64,000 nucleotides of DNA from JABWBH01 sp964526695 (lineage in GTDB: Bacteria > Planctomycetota > Phycisphaerae > UBA1845). Location of the stretch: assembly GCA_964526695.1 (NCBI GenBank), contig CAZGJA010000021.1:1-64000 (forward strand). Reading direction: 5' to 3'. Shown here in pieces: positions 16,238-24,775 of this stretch. The notes below the pieces were generated by a model. The model was not told the origin of the DNA, searched no databases, and was given only the letters and a program-made list of their open reading frames with translations. How positions within the stretch are numbered: the stretch's first letter is position 1; every line of letters starts with the position of its first letter. The translations under genes were made by a program, and so were the position numbers.

Positions 16238-16765
16238 ATGTTCAGGGTGCTTGCCGCCCTTGCCTGCTCGATGATTCTCCTCGCCGCCTCGCTTGAGGCC
16301 CTTCAACCCCGGCTCGCGGATCACTACCGCTGGGCCATGACCCAAGGGCAGTCCGACTGGGCCGGCGAAATCGTGGCGACGCCGGTCGGCGCGTCGGAGG
16401 AACGCTGGGACGGCATCGAGATCATCCCGGTGATCGCCGCCGACGGGCTGGATCTCGCCGACCGATCGGCTTGTCATTTCCTCGTGTCGCCGGATGGCCG
16501 CGTCGAACGCACCATCCTCTGGGAAAAACAGGCTCGCGCGCTGGATCGACCGGGCAGGATCTGCGTCGAGGTCGCATTCACTTCGGAGCATGCCTCGGGG
16601 TCGCCGAGGCAACAGGCGGCGGTGGATATCCTCGTCAGCGCCCTGAAGAGTCGCATCCCCTCGCTCAACGGCGAATCACCGCCGGTGCATGTCGCCTCTG
16701 CTGACCCCGCGCCGTCGGCAGGCGCTTCCGGCCTGCCGGCCCTGTTGGCCGACGTGCGCCACTGA
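16238..16765 (+). CDS. Secreted protein resembling an N-acetylmuramoyl-L-alanine amidase (degenerate)
   Basis: The 175-aa protein has a signal peptide (MFRVLAALACSMILLAASLE). Its body follows the amidase_2/PGRP outline: GIEIIPVIAADG, HFLVSPDGRVERT, ILWEKQARALDRPGRICVEV (the 'IGIC' strand) and QQAAVDILVSALKSRIPS as the closing helix. The paired His residues that hold zinc in active amidases are not all visible (only CHFLV is clear), so activity is doubtful. GTG codons at 16220 and 16223 are alternative starts; I chose ATG 16238 because the hydrophobic segment follows directly. A 32-nt hairpin repeat starts 21 nt after the stop. Confidence 0.6.
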   Translation: MFRVLAALACSMILLAASLEALQPRLADHYRWAMTQGQSDWAGEIVATPVGASEERWDGIEIIPVIAADGLDLADRSACHFLVSPDGRVERTILWEKQARALDRPGRICVEVAFTSEHASGSPRQQAAVDILVSALKSRIPSLNGESPPVHVASADPAPSAGASGLPALLADVRH

Positions 16766-16786
16766 GCCGGCGTGGCACGGCAGGGT

Positions 16787-16818
16787 GGCACGGTCTGGCG
16801 TACTCACCAGGCCGTGGC
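16787..16818. repeat. 32-nt hairpin repeat, copy B
   Basis: Arms GGCACGGTCTGGCG and CACCAGGCCGTGGC around TACT, with one stem mismatch. It begins 21 nt after the preceding stop codon. About 45 nt further, CGCTGCGGACCCGCGCCACC starts a second shared motif that also follows copy E (58470-58493) and recurs alone at 41381-41404. Downstream, CTTCTGGA is shared with the 58.5-kb copy as well. Confidence 0.85.
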
Positions 16819-16952
16819 AAGTGGGCAACCCAGGCGCAATCGTAGTTTTCACGGGGCCACCGCTGCGGACCCGCGCCACCCGCCCTCCCGCTTCTGGACC
16901 CCCTGCCCATCGCGCGTAGGCTACTGCAGCAACCAGACTCAGGAGGAACTCC

Positions 16953-18620
16953 ATGTCTACCTATTCCATGCCGGCAGTGACCAAGCACGTCAAGCTCAAA
17001 GCCCGCCAGGTCTATCTCGTCGCCAGCGGCGATCTGCGCGAGTCGGCCAATCGCGTCTGCTGGCCGGCTCAGGAGCAGATGGAGACCGCTCTCGGCAAAG
17101 CCGTCGAGGCTTGCGGTTTTCAGGTCATCCGCGCTCATCCCTTCAAGCCCGACGTCGGGCACGGCTTCATCGCCTCGCAAAAGGAGGGTATGAGAGTCTT
17201 CGCCAACCTCGACCCCGCCGCTCGCCTCATCGTCGCCGAGGCCGTCTGGCAATACAGCCACCATGTGCTCGCCGGGCTGACCAGTCACCGCGGGCCCATC
17301 CTCACCGTCGCCAACTGGTCTGGACAATGGCCGGGACTGGTTGGCATGCTCAATCTCAACGGCTCGCTGACCAAGGCGAACGTGAGGTACTCCACCCTCT
17401 GGACCGAGGACTTCGCCGACGCGGGCTTTGTTGGGAAGCTGCGGAAGTGGCTCAATGAGGGCGAGATAAAACACCCGCTCAAGCACGTCACGCCCTTGAA
17501 GAACGTGCGGATTCCCTTAAAGGAGCGAAAGCTGGGGGAAGCGCTCGCCGCTCAGCTTCAACGCGAGAAGGCCATTCTCGGCGTCTTTGACGAGGGCTGC
17601 ATGGGCATGTTTAACGCCATCATTCCCGACCATCTGCTGCACGCAACCGGCGTGTACAAAGAACGGCTCAGCCAATCCGCCCTCTATGCGGCCACCCAGC
17701 AGGTTGCGGACGGCGAAGCGCGGGAGGTTTATGCGTGGCTCCAGCGCGCCGGCATGACGTTCCGGCTGGGTTCCCATGAAGAAACTGAACTGACGCAGGC
17801 CCAGGTGCTTTTGCAATGCAAGATGTACATCGCCGCCGTTCGCATAGCCCATGAGTTCGGATGCAATGCCATCGGCATCCAATACCAGCAAGGATTGAAG
17901 GACTGCCTCCCCGCGTCGGATCTCGTCGAGGGCATGTTGAACAACTCGGATCGGCCTCCCGTCCAAATGTCGGGCAATGGGCGAGTCCTTTATGAGAATC
18001 GACCCTTGCCGCATTTCAACGAGGTCGATGAGTGCGCCGGTCTGGACGGTCTGATGACCTATTGGGTTCATCGCGCCATGGGGCAGCCCGTGGAAAACAC
18101 GCTGCACGACCTGCGCTGGGGTGACGCGGACCGCAGCGGAACGACCGATGAGTATGTGTGGGTGTTCGAGATCAGCGGCGCCGCACCGCCGGCGCATTTC
18201 ATCAACGGCTGGCGCGGCGCCGTCGGCGAACGCCAGCCGCCCATGTACTTCAGGCTCGGCGGTTCCACGCTTAAGGGCGTCAGCAAGCCGGGGGAAATCG
18301 TATGGTCGCGCATCTACATCGAGAAAGATCGTCTCAATATGGACATCGGGCGGGCGAAAGTCGTTGAGCTGCCGGAGTCTGAAACACAGCGCCGCTGGGA
18401 CGCCACCACCTCCCAGTGGCCCATCATGCATGCCGTGCTCTATGGCATCACCCGCGATCAAATGATGGCCAGGCACAAAGCCAATCACATTCAGGTCGTC
18501 TATGCCGCCGATGCCGACGCCGCGGACCGCGCGATGTTCGCCAAGGCCGCCATGGCCAACGCTATGGGGATGCGCGTCAGCCTTTGTGGAACTCGCAAGA
18601 ACGGCCGCCCTTGGAGTTAA
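16953..18620 (+). CDS. Fucose/arabinose isomerase-like protein
   Basis: The 555-aa product belongs to the L-fucose/L-arabinose isomerase-like superfamily. It shows ARQVYLVASGDLRESANRVC at the N-terminus, RLIVAEAVWQYSHHVLAGL, the highly conserved ILTVANWSGQWPGLVGMLNL, and a late FEISGAAPPAHFINGW domain. Members convert ketoses and aldoses in other clades, but this branch is usually annotated only as a fucose isomerase-like protein; the sugar is not inferable here. Cytoplasmic (no signal peptide). ATG 16953 has a strong AGGAGG 7 nt upstream. It stands alone, with no kinase, aldolase or transporter nearby. Confidence 0.85.
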   Translation: MSTYSMPAVTKHVKLKARQVYLVASGDLRESANRVCWPAQEQMETALGKAVEACGFQVIRAHPFKPDVGHGFIASQKEGMRVFANLDPAARLIVAEAVWQYSHHVLAGLTSHRGPILTVANWSGQWPGLVGMLNLNGSLTKANVRYSTLWTEDFADAGFVGKLRKWLNEGEIKHPLKHVTPLKNVRIPLKERKLGEALAAQLQREKAILGVFDEGCMGMFNAIIPDHLLHATGVYKERLSQSALYAATQQVADGEAREVYAWLQRAGMTFRLGSHEETELTQAQVLLQCKMYIAAVRIAHEFGCNAIGIQYQQGLKDCLPASDLVEGMLNNSDRPPVQMSGNGRVLYENRPLPHFNEVDECAGLDGLMTYWVHRAMGQPVENTLHDLRWGDADRSGTTDEYVWVFEISGAAPPAHFINGWRGAVGERQPPMYFRLGGSTLKGVSKPGEIVWSRIYIEKDRLNMDIGRAKVVELPESETQRRWDATTSQWPIMHAVLYGITRDQMMARHKANHIQVVYAADADAADRAMFAKAAMANAMGMRVSLCGTRKNGRPWS

Positions 18621-18676
18621 GAAGCGGCCCGGGATGCCGTGCATGGAATCGGCAAATCGTCATTGTGTTCTCTGCG

Positions 18677-19370
18677 GCAGCCGCAAAGCGGCGACACATT
18701 TTCAGCCAGGGGCGCAAGCCCCTGGTGAGCGGGCACGAAACAAACAGCCCCGAAGGGGCGGCACATCGCCCCCGGAACGGGCTCAATCGCCGTAGTTGAA
18801 GGTTAACCCGCAATGGGTCAATCCCTCACACGCGTTCAAGTCCACATCGTCTTCAGCATCAAAGCGCGCCGCCCGTGGCTCGATGACGAGCGCGCCGACC
18901 GCGTTTATCGCTACATCTCTGGAATTGTTGAACACCAACGATCCCGGCTCGTACAAGCCGGAGGCATGCCAGATCACGTGCATCTGCTCGTCGCGCTGCA
19001 CCCCGACGCCGGCGTTGCGGAAATCGTGCGCCTGATCAAGGCCAACTCTTCCAAATGGCTTCACGAAACATGGCGGGATTTGCGCGAATTCGCGTGGCAA
19101 TCAGGGTACGCGGCGTTCTCCGTCAGTTGGTCTGCCGTTCCCTCGGTTGTCGATTACATCGATCGGCAGCGGGAGCATCATGCCAAACGCACATACGAAG
19201 AGGAAATCGTGAAAATGCTGGAAGCTCACCGGCTTGAGTTTGATTCCAGGTATCTTCTCGATTAGTGTGCGAAATCCATGTGTCGCCCCTTCGGGGCTTG
19301 GCTGGTCGATCGTCGGGTTCCAGGGGCTTGCGCCCCTGGCTGGAAATGTCCCGCCGCTTCGCGGCTGTGG
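18677..19370 (+). mobile_element. REP-flanked Y1 transposase unit (RAYT/IS200-like)
   Basis: A single transposase gene (18813-19265) lies between two inverted, roughly 90-nt palindrome clusters at 18677-18766 and 19277-19370. Each cluster contains, in mirror order, a GCCGC/GCGGC hairpin, CAGCCAGGGGCGCAAGCCCC with TGG, and CCCCGAAGGGGCGGCACA (or TGTCGCCCCTTCGGGG). The pattern matches REP-associated tyrosine transposases bracketed by REPs rather than a classical IS200/IS605 with an accessory tnpB. No target duplication can be judged from one copy. Confidence 0.75.
18813..19265 (+). CDS. REP-associated tyrosine transposase (IS200/Y1 superfamily)
   Basis: The 150-aa product has the Y1 transposase core. 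It begins VHIVFSIKARRPWL, carries the metal-binding HUH motif in MPDHVHLLVAL, and has a catalytic Tyr in VVDYIDRQREHH followed by helix residues. It is single-stranded-DNA-specific by family. Length is at the lower end for Y1 enzymes. The reading frame is intact, so activity is possible. It is flanked by inverted REP-like clusters that are its likely substrates. ATG 18813 is the first good start. Confidence 0.93.
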   Translation: MGQSLTRVQVHIVFSIKARRPWLDDERADRVYRYISGIVEHQRSRLVQAGGMPDHVHLLVALHPDAGVAEIVRLIKANSSKWLHETWRDLREFAWQSGYAAFSVSWSAVPSVVDYIDRQREHHAKRTYEEEIVKMLEAHRLEFDSRYLLD

Positions 19371-19453
19371 CGCCTGGGTGAGAGTTCAACGGGCATGACG
19401 AACTGCATGGCACTGCGGCTTATCGTCGCAGGCGATATGATACGAGGTCAATC

Positions 19454-19795
19454 ATGAATTATTACGATATCTGGTGCAACCTCAAAGATTCCCACAAGGA
19501 CCTCGAATTCTCCGAGGCTGTTCATGCCTACCTTGGCGAGCTCAAGCAACGCGGACTGATCGAGGATTTCCACCTGACGCGGCGAAAGCTCGGCTTTGGT
19601 CCGCCGGAGCTGGGCGAGTTTCACATGCGGCTTGCCTGCCGCGACCTGGTGCAACTCGAACAGGCTTTCGAAGTCATCGCGCGGCGCGGCGGCGACATCG
19701 AGAGGCTTCACGCGAATGTCTACGCCCGCGTGACCGACTTTCGCTCGGCGCTCTACCGCTCATTCCCCGATCCGCAACGGGAGCCACACGCATGA
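19454..19795 (+). CDS. DUF6614 family protein
   Basis: The 113-aa product matches a short conserved family by its opening MNYYDIWCNLKDSHKDLEF, the central LIEDFHLTRRKLGFGPPELG with EFHMRL, and the ending VTDFRSALYRSFPD. It looks like a small alpha/beta (ferredoxin-like) protein. Function unknown. A GAGGTC lies 6 nt before ATG. Its TGA overlaps the ATG of the phosphodiesterase gene (ATGA), so the two are translationally coupled. Confidence 0.85.
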   Translation: MNYYDIWCNLKDSHKDLEFSEAVHAYLGELKQRGLIEDFHLTRRKLGFGPPELGEFHMRLACRDLVQLEQAFEVIARRGGDIERLHANVYARVTDFRSALYRSFPDPQREPHA

Positions 19796-21534
19796 CGACG
19801 CGACTGCGCTTTAGCCGAGGGACGGGTTCTTGGCTTGTGGCAACAGTGCCCTGCCTCTCTATTGCCCTTGCTTTCGCCGGGTGTCGCCAATGGCCCGGGC
19901 GCACATACAATCTGGACAATAAGTTTGTTGCGACGGCGGGCGTCAGGAAGGTTCTCGTCATTGCCATCGACGGTTTGCGTGCGGATGCTCTGGAAGCCGC
20001 CGAGGCGCCCAACATCCACGCCATGATCCGCGTCGGATGTTACAGCAACCAGGCGCAGTGTGAGGACTTAACCTTTTCCGGCCCGAACCACTCGTCGATT
20101 TTGCACGGCGTACACCGTGACAAGCACAACGTCACGAGCAACGATTACAAGAGCAACCGCCTCGCCGACTGGCCCGATTTCTTCACATACCTCGAACGGT
20201 TTGACCCGAACCGGAACACCTTTCGTTTCCACACATGGAACGAGGCGCACAACAATCAGCCCACCGGCGCGGACGCGGCCATCTTCTGCGATTACGAGAA
20301 GGACGGTGATGAGGAGATGACGCGGCAGGTGGTCGGACTGCTGTCCGGGATGCACCCGCAATATCTCCAGGATCCCGACGTGATCTTCATGTTCTACTCT
20401 GACGTGGACGAATCGGGTCATGCGCATGGGTTTCATCCGTCGGTGCCGGAATACCTCGCGGAAATCGCCAACACGGACGCCGAGATCGGGCGCGTGCTCG
20501 ACGCCATGCGCGAGCGGCCGCATTTTATGGATGAAGATTGGCTCGTCATCCTCACCACCGACCACGGCGGATCAGCCGACAAAGGCCACTCCGGCGGCAC
20601 GCCCGAGCGTCGGACGATTCCATTCCTTGTGTACGGCCCTTCCGTCGTCCGCGGAACGCCTTTCCCGCCGCCGAAGAATGTGGATGTGACTGGAACAGTG
20701 CTGCGGCACATGGGCGTTCCGATCGACCCGGCTTGGCAGCTTGATGGGCATATTGTCGGGACGTGTGCGTGCTGGGCGACCCCGCCGCGAGGCATTTGCA
20801 GCCTCGGCGGTTTCGCGATGGCGGAGGGCATGGCGTGTCGCTGCTCTGTCAGCCGGGCCGGCTTGGAGGAAGTCGCTGCAACCCGAAAACGCACTGCTCA
20901 CGGGGCAGAGGCATGTGACGACTGCTGCAATGCGGATCGCTGTGCGTGCTGCATTCGGCCTGTCTTGCGTTTTGGTTCGAACCTGATCTTCAACGGCGAC
21001 GCGGAGTACGACCGCGGCTTCCTCTCGACGGAATACGACCAGGCGATCAGCGGATGGGACGACGCCGGCCCGGATGGCATGACGGTCATTGCATACGACG
21101 CCCCCGACGGATACCCGGCCTCGACGGACCCAGGCCCGCCGGCTCGCGGCAAGAACTTCTTCGTCGGCGGCAAGGGCGTTGAGTCGCGCATCGCCCAAAC
21201 AAACGACGTGCGCGCTCTCTCGAAGGACATCGACGCCCGGCGTGTGCGCTTTCAACTGTCGGGCTGGCTTGGTGGGTTCGCCGACCAGGGCGATCACGCA
21301 GAGCTGACCGCGACATTCCTCGATGCAGGCGGGAAGATTCTCGGCAAGCCCGGCCTCGCCCCGGTGCGACCCGAGGATCGAAACAAGAAAACCGCCCTCT
21401 TGTATCGAGAGGCAATCGGCGACCTGCCGCGCGGGACGACGCACATTCGCGTCGAGCTGCGGTGCAGCCGCAGCGGCGATGGTTCGAATGACGGCTATGC
21501 GGACGACATGTCGCTCGTCCTGCGACGCGAATAG
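19792..21534 (+). CDS. Type I phosphodiesterase/alkaline-phosphatase-superfamily lipoprotein
   Basis: The 580-aa product starts with a lipoprotein signal (IALAFAGC, Cys31) and has a nucleotide-pyrophosphatase/phosphodiesterase fold. Metal and nucleophile elements are VLVIAIDGLRADAL (Asp60), GPNHSSILHGVHRDKHNV where Ser102 occupies the usual Thr nucleophile, FYSDVDESGHAHGFH, TTDHGG and GHSGGTPERRTIPFLVYG. Residues about 322-388 form a cysteine-rich insert (11 Cys in about 66 residues). A C-terminal beta-sandwich (about 395-580, NLIFNGDAEYDRG onward) resembles carbohydrate-binding domains. ATG 19792 overlaps the previous stop. Probably periplasmic, acting on phosphodiesters or phosphonates; substrate unknown. 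Confidence 0.88.
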   Translation: MTTRLRFSRGTGSWLVATVPCLSIALAFAGCRQWPGRTYNLDNKFVATAGVRKVLVIAIDGLRADALEAAEAPNIHAMIRVGCYSNQAQCEDLTFSGPNHSSILHGVHRDKHNVTSNDYKSNRLADWPDFFTYLERFDPNRNTFRFHTWNEAHNNQPTGADAAIFCDYEKDGDEEMTRQVVGLLSGMHPQYLQDPDVIFMFYSDVDESGHAHGFHPSVPEYLAEIANTDAEIGRVLDAMRERPHFMDEDWLVILTTDHGGSADKGHSGGTPERRTIPFLVYGPSVVRGTPFPPPKNVDVTGTVLRHMGVPIDPAWQLDGHIVGTCACWATPPRGICSLGGFAMAEGMACRCSVSRAGLEEVAATRKRTAHGAEACDDCCNADRCACCIRPVLRFGSNLIFNGDAEYDRGFLSTEYDQAISGWDDAGPDGMTVIAYDAPDGYPASTDPGPPARGKNFFVGGKGVESRIAQTNDVRALSKDIDARRVRFQLSGWLGGFADQGDHAELTATFLDAGGKILGKPGLAPVRPEDRNKKTALLYREAIGDLPRGTTHIRVELRCSRSGDGSNDGYADDMSLVLRRE

Positions 21535-21571
21535 CGCTCAACCCCGCGCATGCGCCGAGTCGAGACGTTCA

Positions 21572-22129
21572 TCAACTCGTGTGCAGCAGCGTCATGACCT
21601 CGCCGCGCGTGCGCGGGTCGCTGCGGCACAGGCCCAGAACCGCCGAGGTGATCATCACCGTGCCCGGCTTGCGGACGCCGCGGCACGTCATGCACGTGTG
21701 CACCGCGTGGATCACCACGGCCACGCCCTTGGCCTCGAGCTTCTCCATCAGCAGGTTGGCGATCTGCGTGGTCAGCCGCTCCTGCACCTGCGGTCGGCGG
21801 GCGAACGCCTCGACCACGCGGGCAAGCTTGGAGATTCCCGCCACCTTCCCGGCCGGCAGGTATGCGACATGCGCTTTGCCCTCGAAGGGCATGAGGTGAT
21901 GCTCGCAGGTCGAGTTAAAGGAAATATCGCGCAGCACCACAAGCTCATCATAGCGCTCGGTGAACGAGGTCGTCAGGTGCTCCGCCGGGTCGCTGGAAAG
22001 CCCGCTAAACACTTCCTCGTACATGCGCGCCACGCGCTGCGGTGTCTCGCGCAGCCCCTCTCGATCCGGGTTCTCACCGACGGCCAGGAGAATCTCGCGG
22101 ACGGCCTTGGCAATGCGGTCGAGGTCCAT
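21572..22129 (-). CDS. folE: GTP cyclohydrolase I
   Basis: The 185-aa enzyme converts GTP to 7,8-dihydroneopterin triphosphate, the first step towards folates and, in many bacteria, queuosine. Zinc ligands are visible: Cys75 and His78 in FNSTCEHHLMPF and Cys146 in HAVHTCMTCRGV. YLPAGKVAGISKLARVVEAFARRP is in place in two adjoining parts, and a final MTLLHTS is slightly shorter than some homologues. ATG 22129 is chosen over ATG 22306 because the family begins just before IAKAVREILLAVGENP. An epoxyqueuosine reductase gene lies about 4 kb upstream on the same strand. Confidence 0.96.
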   Translation of the reverse strand: MDLDRIAKAVREILLAVGENPDREGLRETPQRVARMYEEVFSGLSSDPAEHLTTSFTERYDELVVLRDISFNSTCEHHLMPFEGKAHVAYLPAGKVAGISKLARVVEAFARRPQVQERLTTQIANLLMEKLEAKGVAVVIHAVHTCMTCRGVRKPGTVMITSAVLGLCRSDPRTRGEVMTLLHTS

Positions 22130-22322
22130 GCACCTAGGATACGCACGGCCGTGGGGAAGATCAAAACCCGGGCGGAAAGAGGGTCTCGCGCAGAGCCGCA
22201 GAGATCGCGGAGGAAGAGCAGGCGAGGAAGGACGGGGCTCTCCGTCCCGACGACTTTCATCTCCCCGGCCTCCGCGGCGCTGCGCGAGCATCAGCGTGTG
22301 GGGCATGCTCGCGAGGCATGTC

Positions 22323-23369
22323 CTACTTGCCGGTAGGATGCTGCGCGCCGGCTCCCTGCCGTTGCACTCGGATCACCACCGCGAGAGCATTGCCTTCAGG
22401 TGTCGTGCCCGGCGCGGCCGAGAGGACGACGTATTCTCCCAACGAGGTGGACATCCTTGTCTGCACGCTGTACTCAAGCGGCGCGTCCGCTTGCACGCCC
22501 TTCGCCCCGCCGGCCGCAGCGCCGGAGGGCGCGCCATACTTCCCGCCTCGCACCCGCGCGGTGATCGCCAGTTTCACGGTATCGCCCAATGTAGCAAGCT
22601 GCGCTGCACCGGCCACCTCAAACGAGTAGCGATACAATCCCCCCCCCTCAGCCGTAAGCGGCACGTCGAGCGACGCCTCCTGTGAGAAGGCCTGACCATT
22701 CAGCGATTCTCCTTCGTCCGTCAGGATCTGGATCGGCGCGATCAATTGGAGGTTTTGAAATCCGGCATCGGACAAAGCGGCAGCCACCGGCTTGAGTGCT
22801 ACAGGCAGGCTTGATGCGCCTTTGCCATCTCCCCCGATGACGCCCCGCACAAAGAAGAACTCCACTCGCAGCGACTGCCGCGGGGTGTCCAGTTCCTTGA
22901 TGATCTGCTCCACCTCTTTCACCTTGCCCAGCGAGCCGGAGATGATCAGAGCGTTGTTGCGTTCATCCACGGCCACACGGACTTCATTAGGATCAATCGT
23001 CGTGCTGAGGATGCCAGGAAGCTCCACGGCGGGATAGTGCTGAAGCGGCACCCTTACCAACGTGTTATTGTGGTAGTCAGGTGCGGCTTCGGGAACGTCC
23101 ATTTCCTTGATCAGCCGCTTGACGCGAAACAGATCTTCAGAGGTGCCCGCGACGGCCAAGCCGCCGTCCGGCGTGATCTCGACCTCTATGTCCAGGCCTT
23201 GCCCCTCCAGTTCACTCTTGACCTGAAACGGATCGGCATAGCGAAGGACAGGGAAATTGCTAGCCGTCTTTTTCTGCGCATCTTGAACCTGCACAGGCGC
23301 AGGAGCGATCCACGCCGTGCAAAGGCAGCAGGCAATAATCCCGAAACTCTTGTAAGTGCGTACGCTCAT
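22323..23369 (-). CDS. Secretin N-domain-like protein (no pore domain)
   Basis: The 348-aa secreted protein (signal SFGIIACCLCTAWIAPAPVQ) resembles the N0/N1-type domains of type II/III secretion secretins. VEITPDGGLAVAGTSEDLFR and VAVDERNNALIISGSLGKVK are the typical 'NsLivtG' repeats, each followed by a hinge helix (VKRLIKEMDVP, VEQIIKELDTP). The C-terminal half (about 165-348) is beta-rich; the gate-forming secretin domain is lacking. A run of nine G on the coding strand encodes Gly-Gly-Gly at 22639-22647. I start at ATG 23369 (AAGGAGC 8 nt upstream); an ATG at 23375 sits too close to that site. Third gene after the ECF sigma and anti-sigma genes. Confidence 0.8.
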   Translation of the reverse strand: MSVRTYKSFGIIACCLCTAWIAPAPVQVQDAQKKTASNFPVLRYADPFQVKSELEGQGLDIEVEITPDGGLAVAGTSEDLFRVKRLIKEMDVPEAAPDYHNNTLVRVPLQHYPAVELPGILSTTIDPNEVRVAVDERNNALIISGSLGKVKEVEQIIKELDTPRQSLRVEFFFVRGVIGGDGKGASSLPVALKPVAAALSDAGFQNLQLIAPIQILTDEGESLNGQAFSQEASLDVPLTAEGGGLYRYSFEVAGAAQLATLGDTVKLAITARVRGGKYGAPSGAAAGGAKGVQADAPLEYSVQTRMSTSLGEYVVLSAAPGTTPEGNALAVVIRVQRQGAGAQHPTGK

Positions 23370-23459
23370 GTTCATGCTCCTTCCAATGTGCTTTGGCACA
23401 CGTCCATTCTGGATTGCAACACATGGGATCAGGCTGCCGCACGCCCGATCCGTAACAAG

Positions 23460-23990
23460 TCAGCCCGGCCCGGTCGCGCGTTCCTGCTTCATTCCCGTCG
23501 GGTAAAGCCAATAGAGCCGCACTTGCGGATGCGAGGGAAGCTCGCTGGCGACGACCAGGTACTCCTTCCCCGTCTGGCCAAGCGGTTCGATTTCAGGCGC
23601 GGCTCGCATGGATGCCAGACGAGCACCCGCTCCCACGCCCGCGTCACGATTCGCCGGAATCTGCTTCGTTGCAGCCGCATCGCCGCCGCCCGGCGCGTGC
23701 TTCGCCCACTCCATCGACGGACCGGCGACCAGCGCGAGGAACGCGGCCCAACCCACGATGTGTGCGACAAACGGCGTGAACTTCGGTGAAATCGGCGAAC
23801 GACGGGGCGTCGCCGCCGGCGGATGTTCACTGGCGCGCTGCAATAGGCCCAGCGCCGTCGCCAGCGAATTCATTCGCGTGTGGTAACGGCGGCACGCGTC
23901 GCACGCTTGCAGATGTGCCTCCATGCCCACAGGTGAAATCCCGTCGTCGTGCATTAGATGCCAGGCTTGTCGAACCTCATCGCAGTTCAC
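23460..23990 (-). CDS. Anti-sigma factor with zinc-finger motif
   Basis: The 176-aa protein has the zinc-binding anti-sigma domain at its N-terminus (MNCDEVRQAWHLMHDDG, then HLQACDACRRYH giving the H-x3-C-x2-C motif). A single transmembrane helix follows (HIVGWAAFLALVAGPSMEW, about residues 75-95), then a short extracytoplasmic tail. It should hold the ECF sigma factor encoded just upstream (97 nt) at the membrane until an envelope signal releases it. Start is GTG 23990 with AGAGGTG before it. The C-terminal tail, the likely sensor, has no recognised domain. Confidence 0.88.
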   Translation of the reverse strand: MNCDEVRQAWHLMHDDGISPVGMEAHLQACDACRRYHTRMNSLATALGLLQRASEHPPAATPRRSPISPKFTPFVAHIVGWAAFLALVAGPSMEWAKHAPGGGDAAATKQIPANRDAGVGAGARLASMRAAPEIEPLGQTGKEYLVVASELPSHPQVRLYWLYPTGMKQERATGPG

Positions 23991-24087
23991 GGGCGCACCT
24001 CTCGATCAACGGGCAAACGCTTTCTCATGCTCGACATCATCTGAGCGGGACGACGTACGGCGCCTTTTCAGCTTGCCGCGTCTGCAA

Positions 24088-24666
24088 TCACTCGCTCGAA
24101 TCCAAAAGCTCGGGATGCCGTTCCAATACCAGTTTCAACAACGACTCGCGGGCATTCATGGCCTGCACGCGCGCCGTCGCGGGCGCCATTTCCAGCACTT
24201 CGGCAATTTCCTCAAACGACATGCCCTGCAAATGGCGCAACACAAGAACTTCCCGCTGACGCTGCGGCAGCTCCGCGATCACTTCGCGGACCACGCCGGC
24301 CATTTCATGCCGCGATGCCGTCGGCGCATCTTCGACGCACACGCTCAGCGCGACGTCGGCTCGTTGCAACTTCCGCGATTGTGCCCTTTGCCTCGACGCC
24401 AGATGGCACCGCTGCACCACAATGCGGCACACCCACGACCACCACTTGCCGCAATCACGCACATCCGCGGCGCGCTGGTGCGCCGCGAGCAGCGCATCCT
24501 GCACGGCGTCCTCGGCCTCGCTTCGATCCCAGAGGAACCGGTACGCCAGCCACACGAGCCGCAAGCGCGACTCCGCGTTGATCGACGTGGGCCGGTCGCC
24601 TGCGGCCTCCCCCGGCTTCACGTCCGGCGGAGCATCGACCTGCTGGGTTGTGCCGGGTTCCGCCAT
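24088..24666 (-). CDS. ECF-type RNA polymerase sigma factor
   Basis: The 192-aa protein shows region 2 (RLRLVWLAYRFLWDRSEAED, with the ECF-type AVQDALLAAHQR) and region 4 (IAELPQRQREVLVLRHLQGM, then SFEEIAEVLEMAPATARVQ). Region 3 is reduced to a linker, as usual. It probably directs transcription of its own operon with the anti-sigma and secretin-N-domain genes. ATG 24666; the extra N-terminal tail (about 30 aa) is Pro/Glu-rich. The target promoter cannot be read from one site. Confidence 0.93.
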   Translation of the reverse strand: MAEPGTTQQVDAPPDVKPGEAAGDRPTSINAESRLRLVWLAYRFLWDRSEAEDAVQDALLAAHQRAADVRDCGKWWSWVCRIVVQRCHLASRQRAQSRKLQRADVALSVCVEDAPTASRHEMAGVVREVIAELPQRQREVLVLRHLQGMSFEEIAEVLEMAPATARVQAMNARESLLKLVLERHPELLDSSE

Positions 24667-24775
24667 GTCGTGGCCGACTTCACGTGTACTGATGCGCGGC
24701 GGGCGAAAAACGTTTAGGCAGGTGGAAAATCGCCGTCGCCCGACGGGTGAGCCCGATGCCGCCGTCGATCATTAT

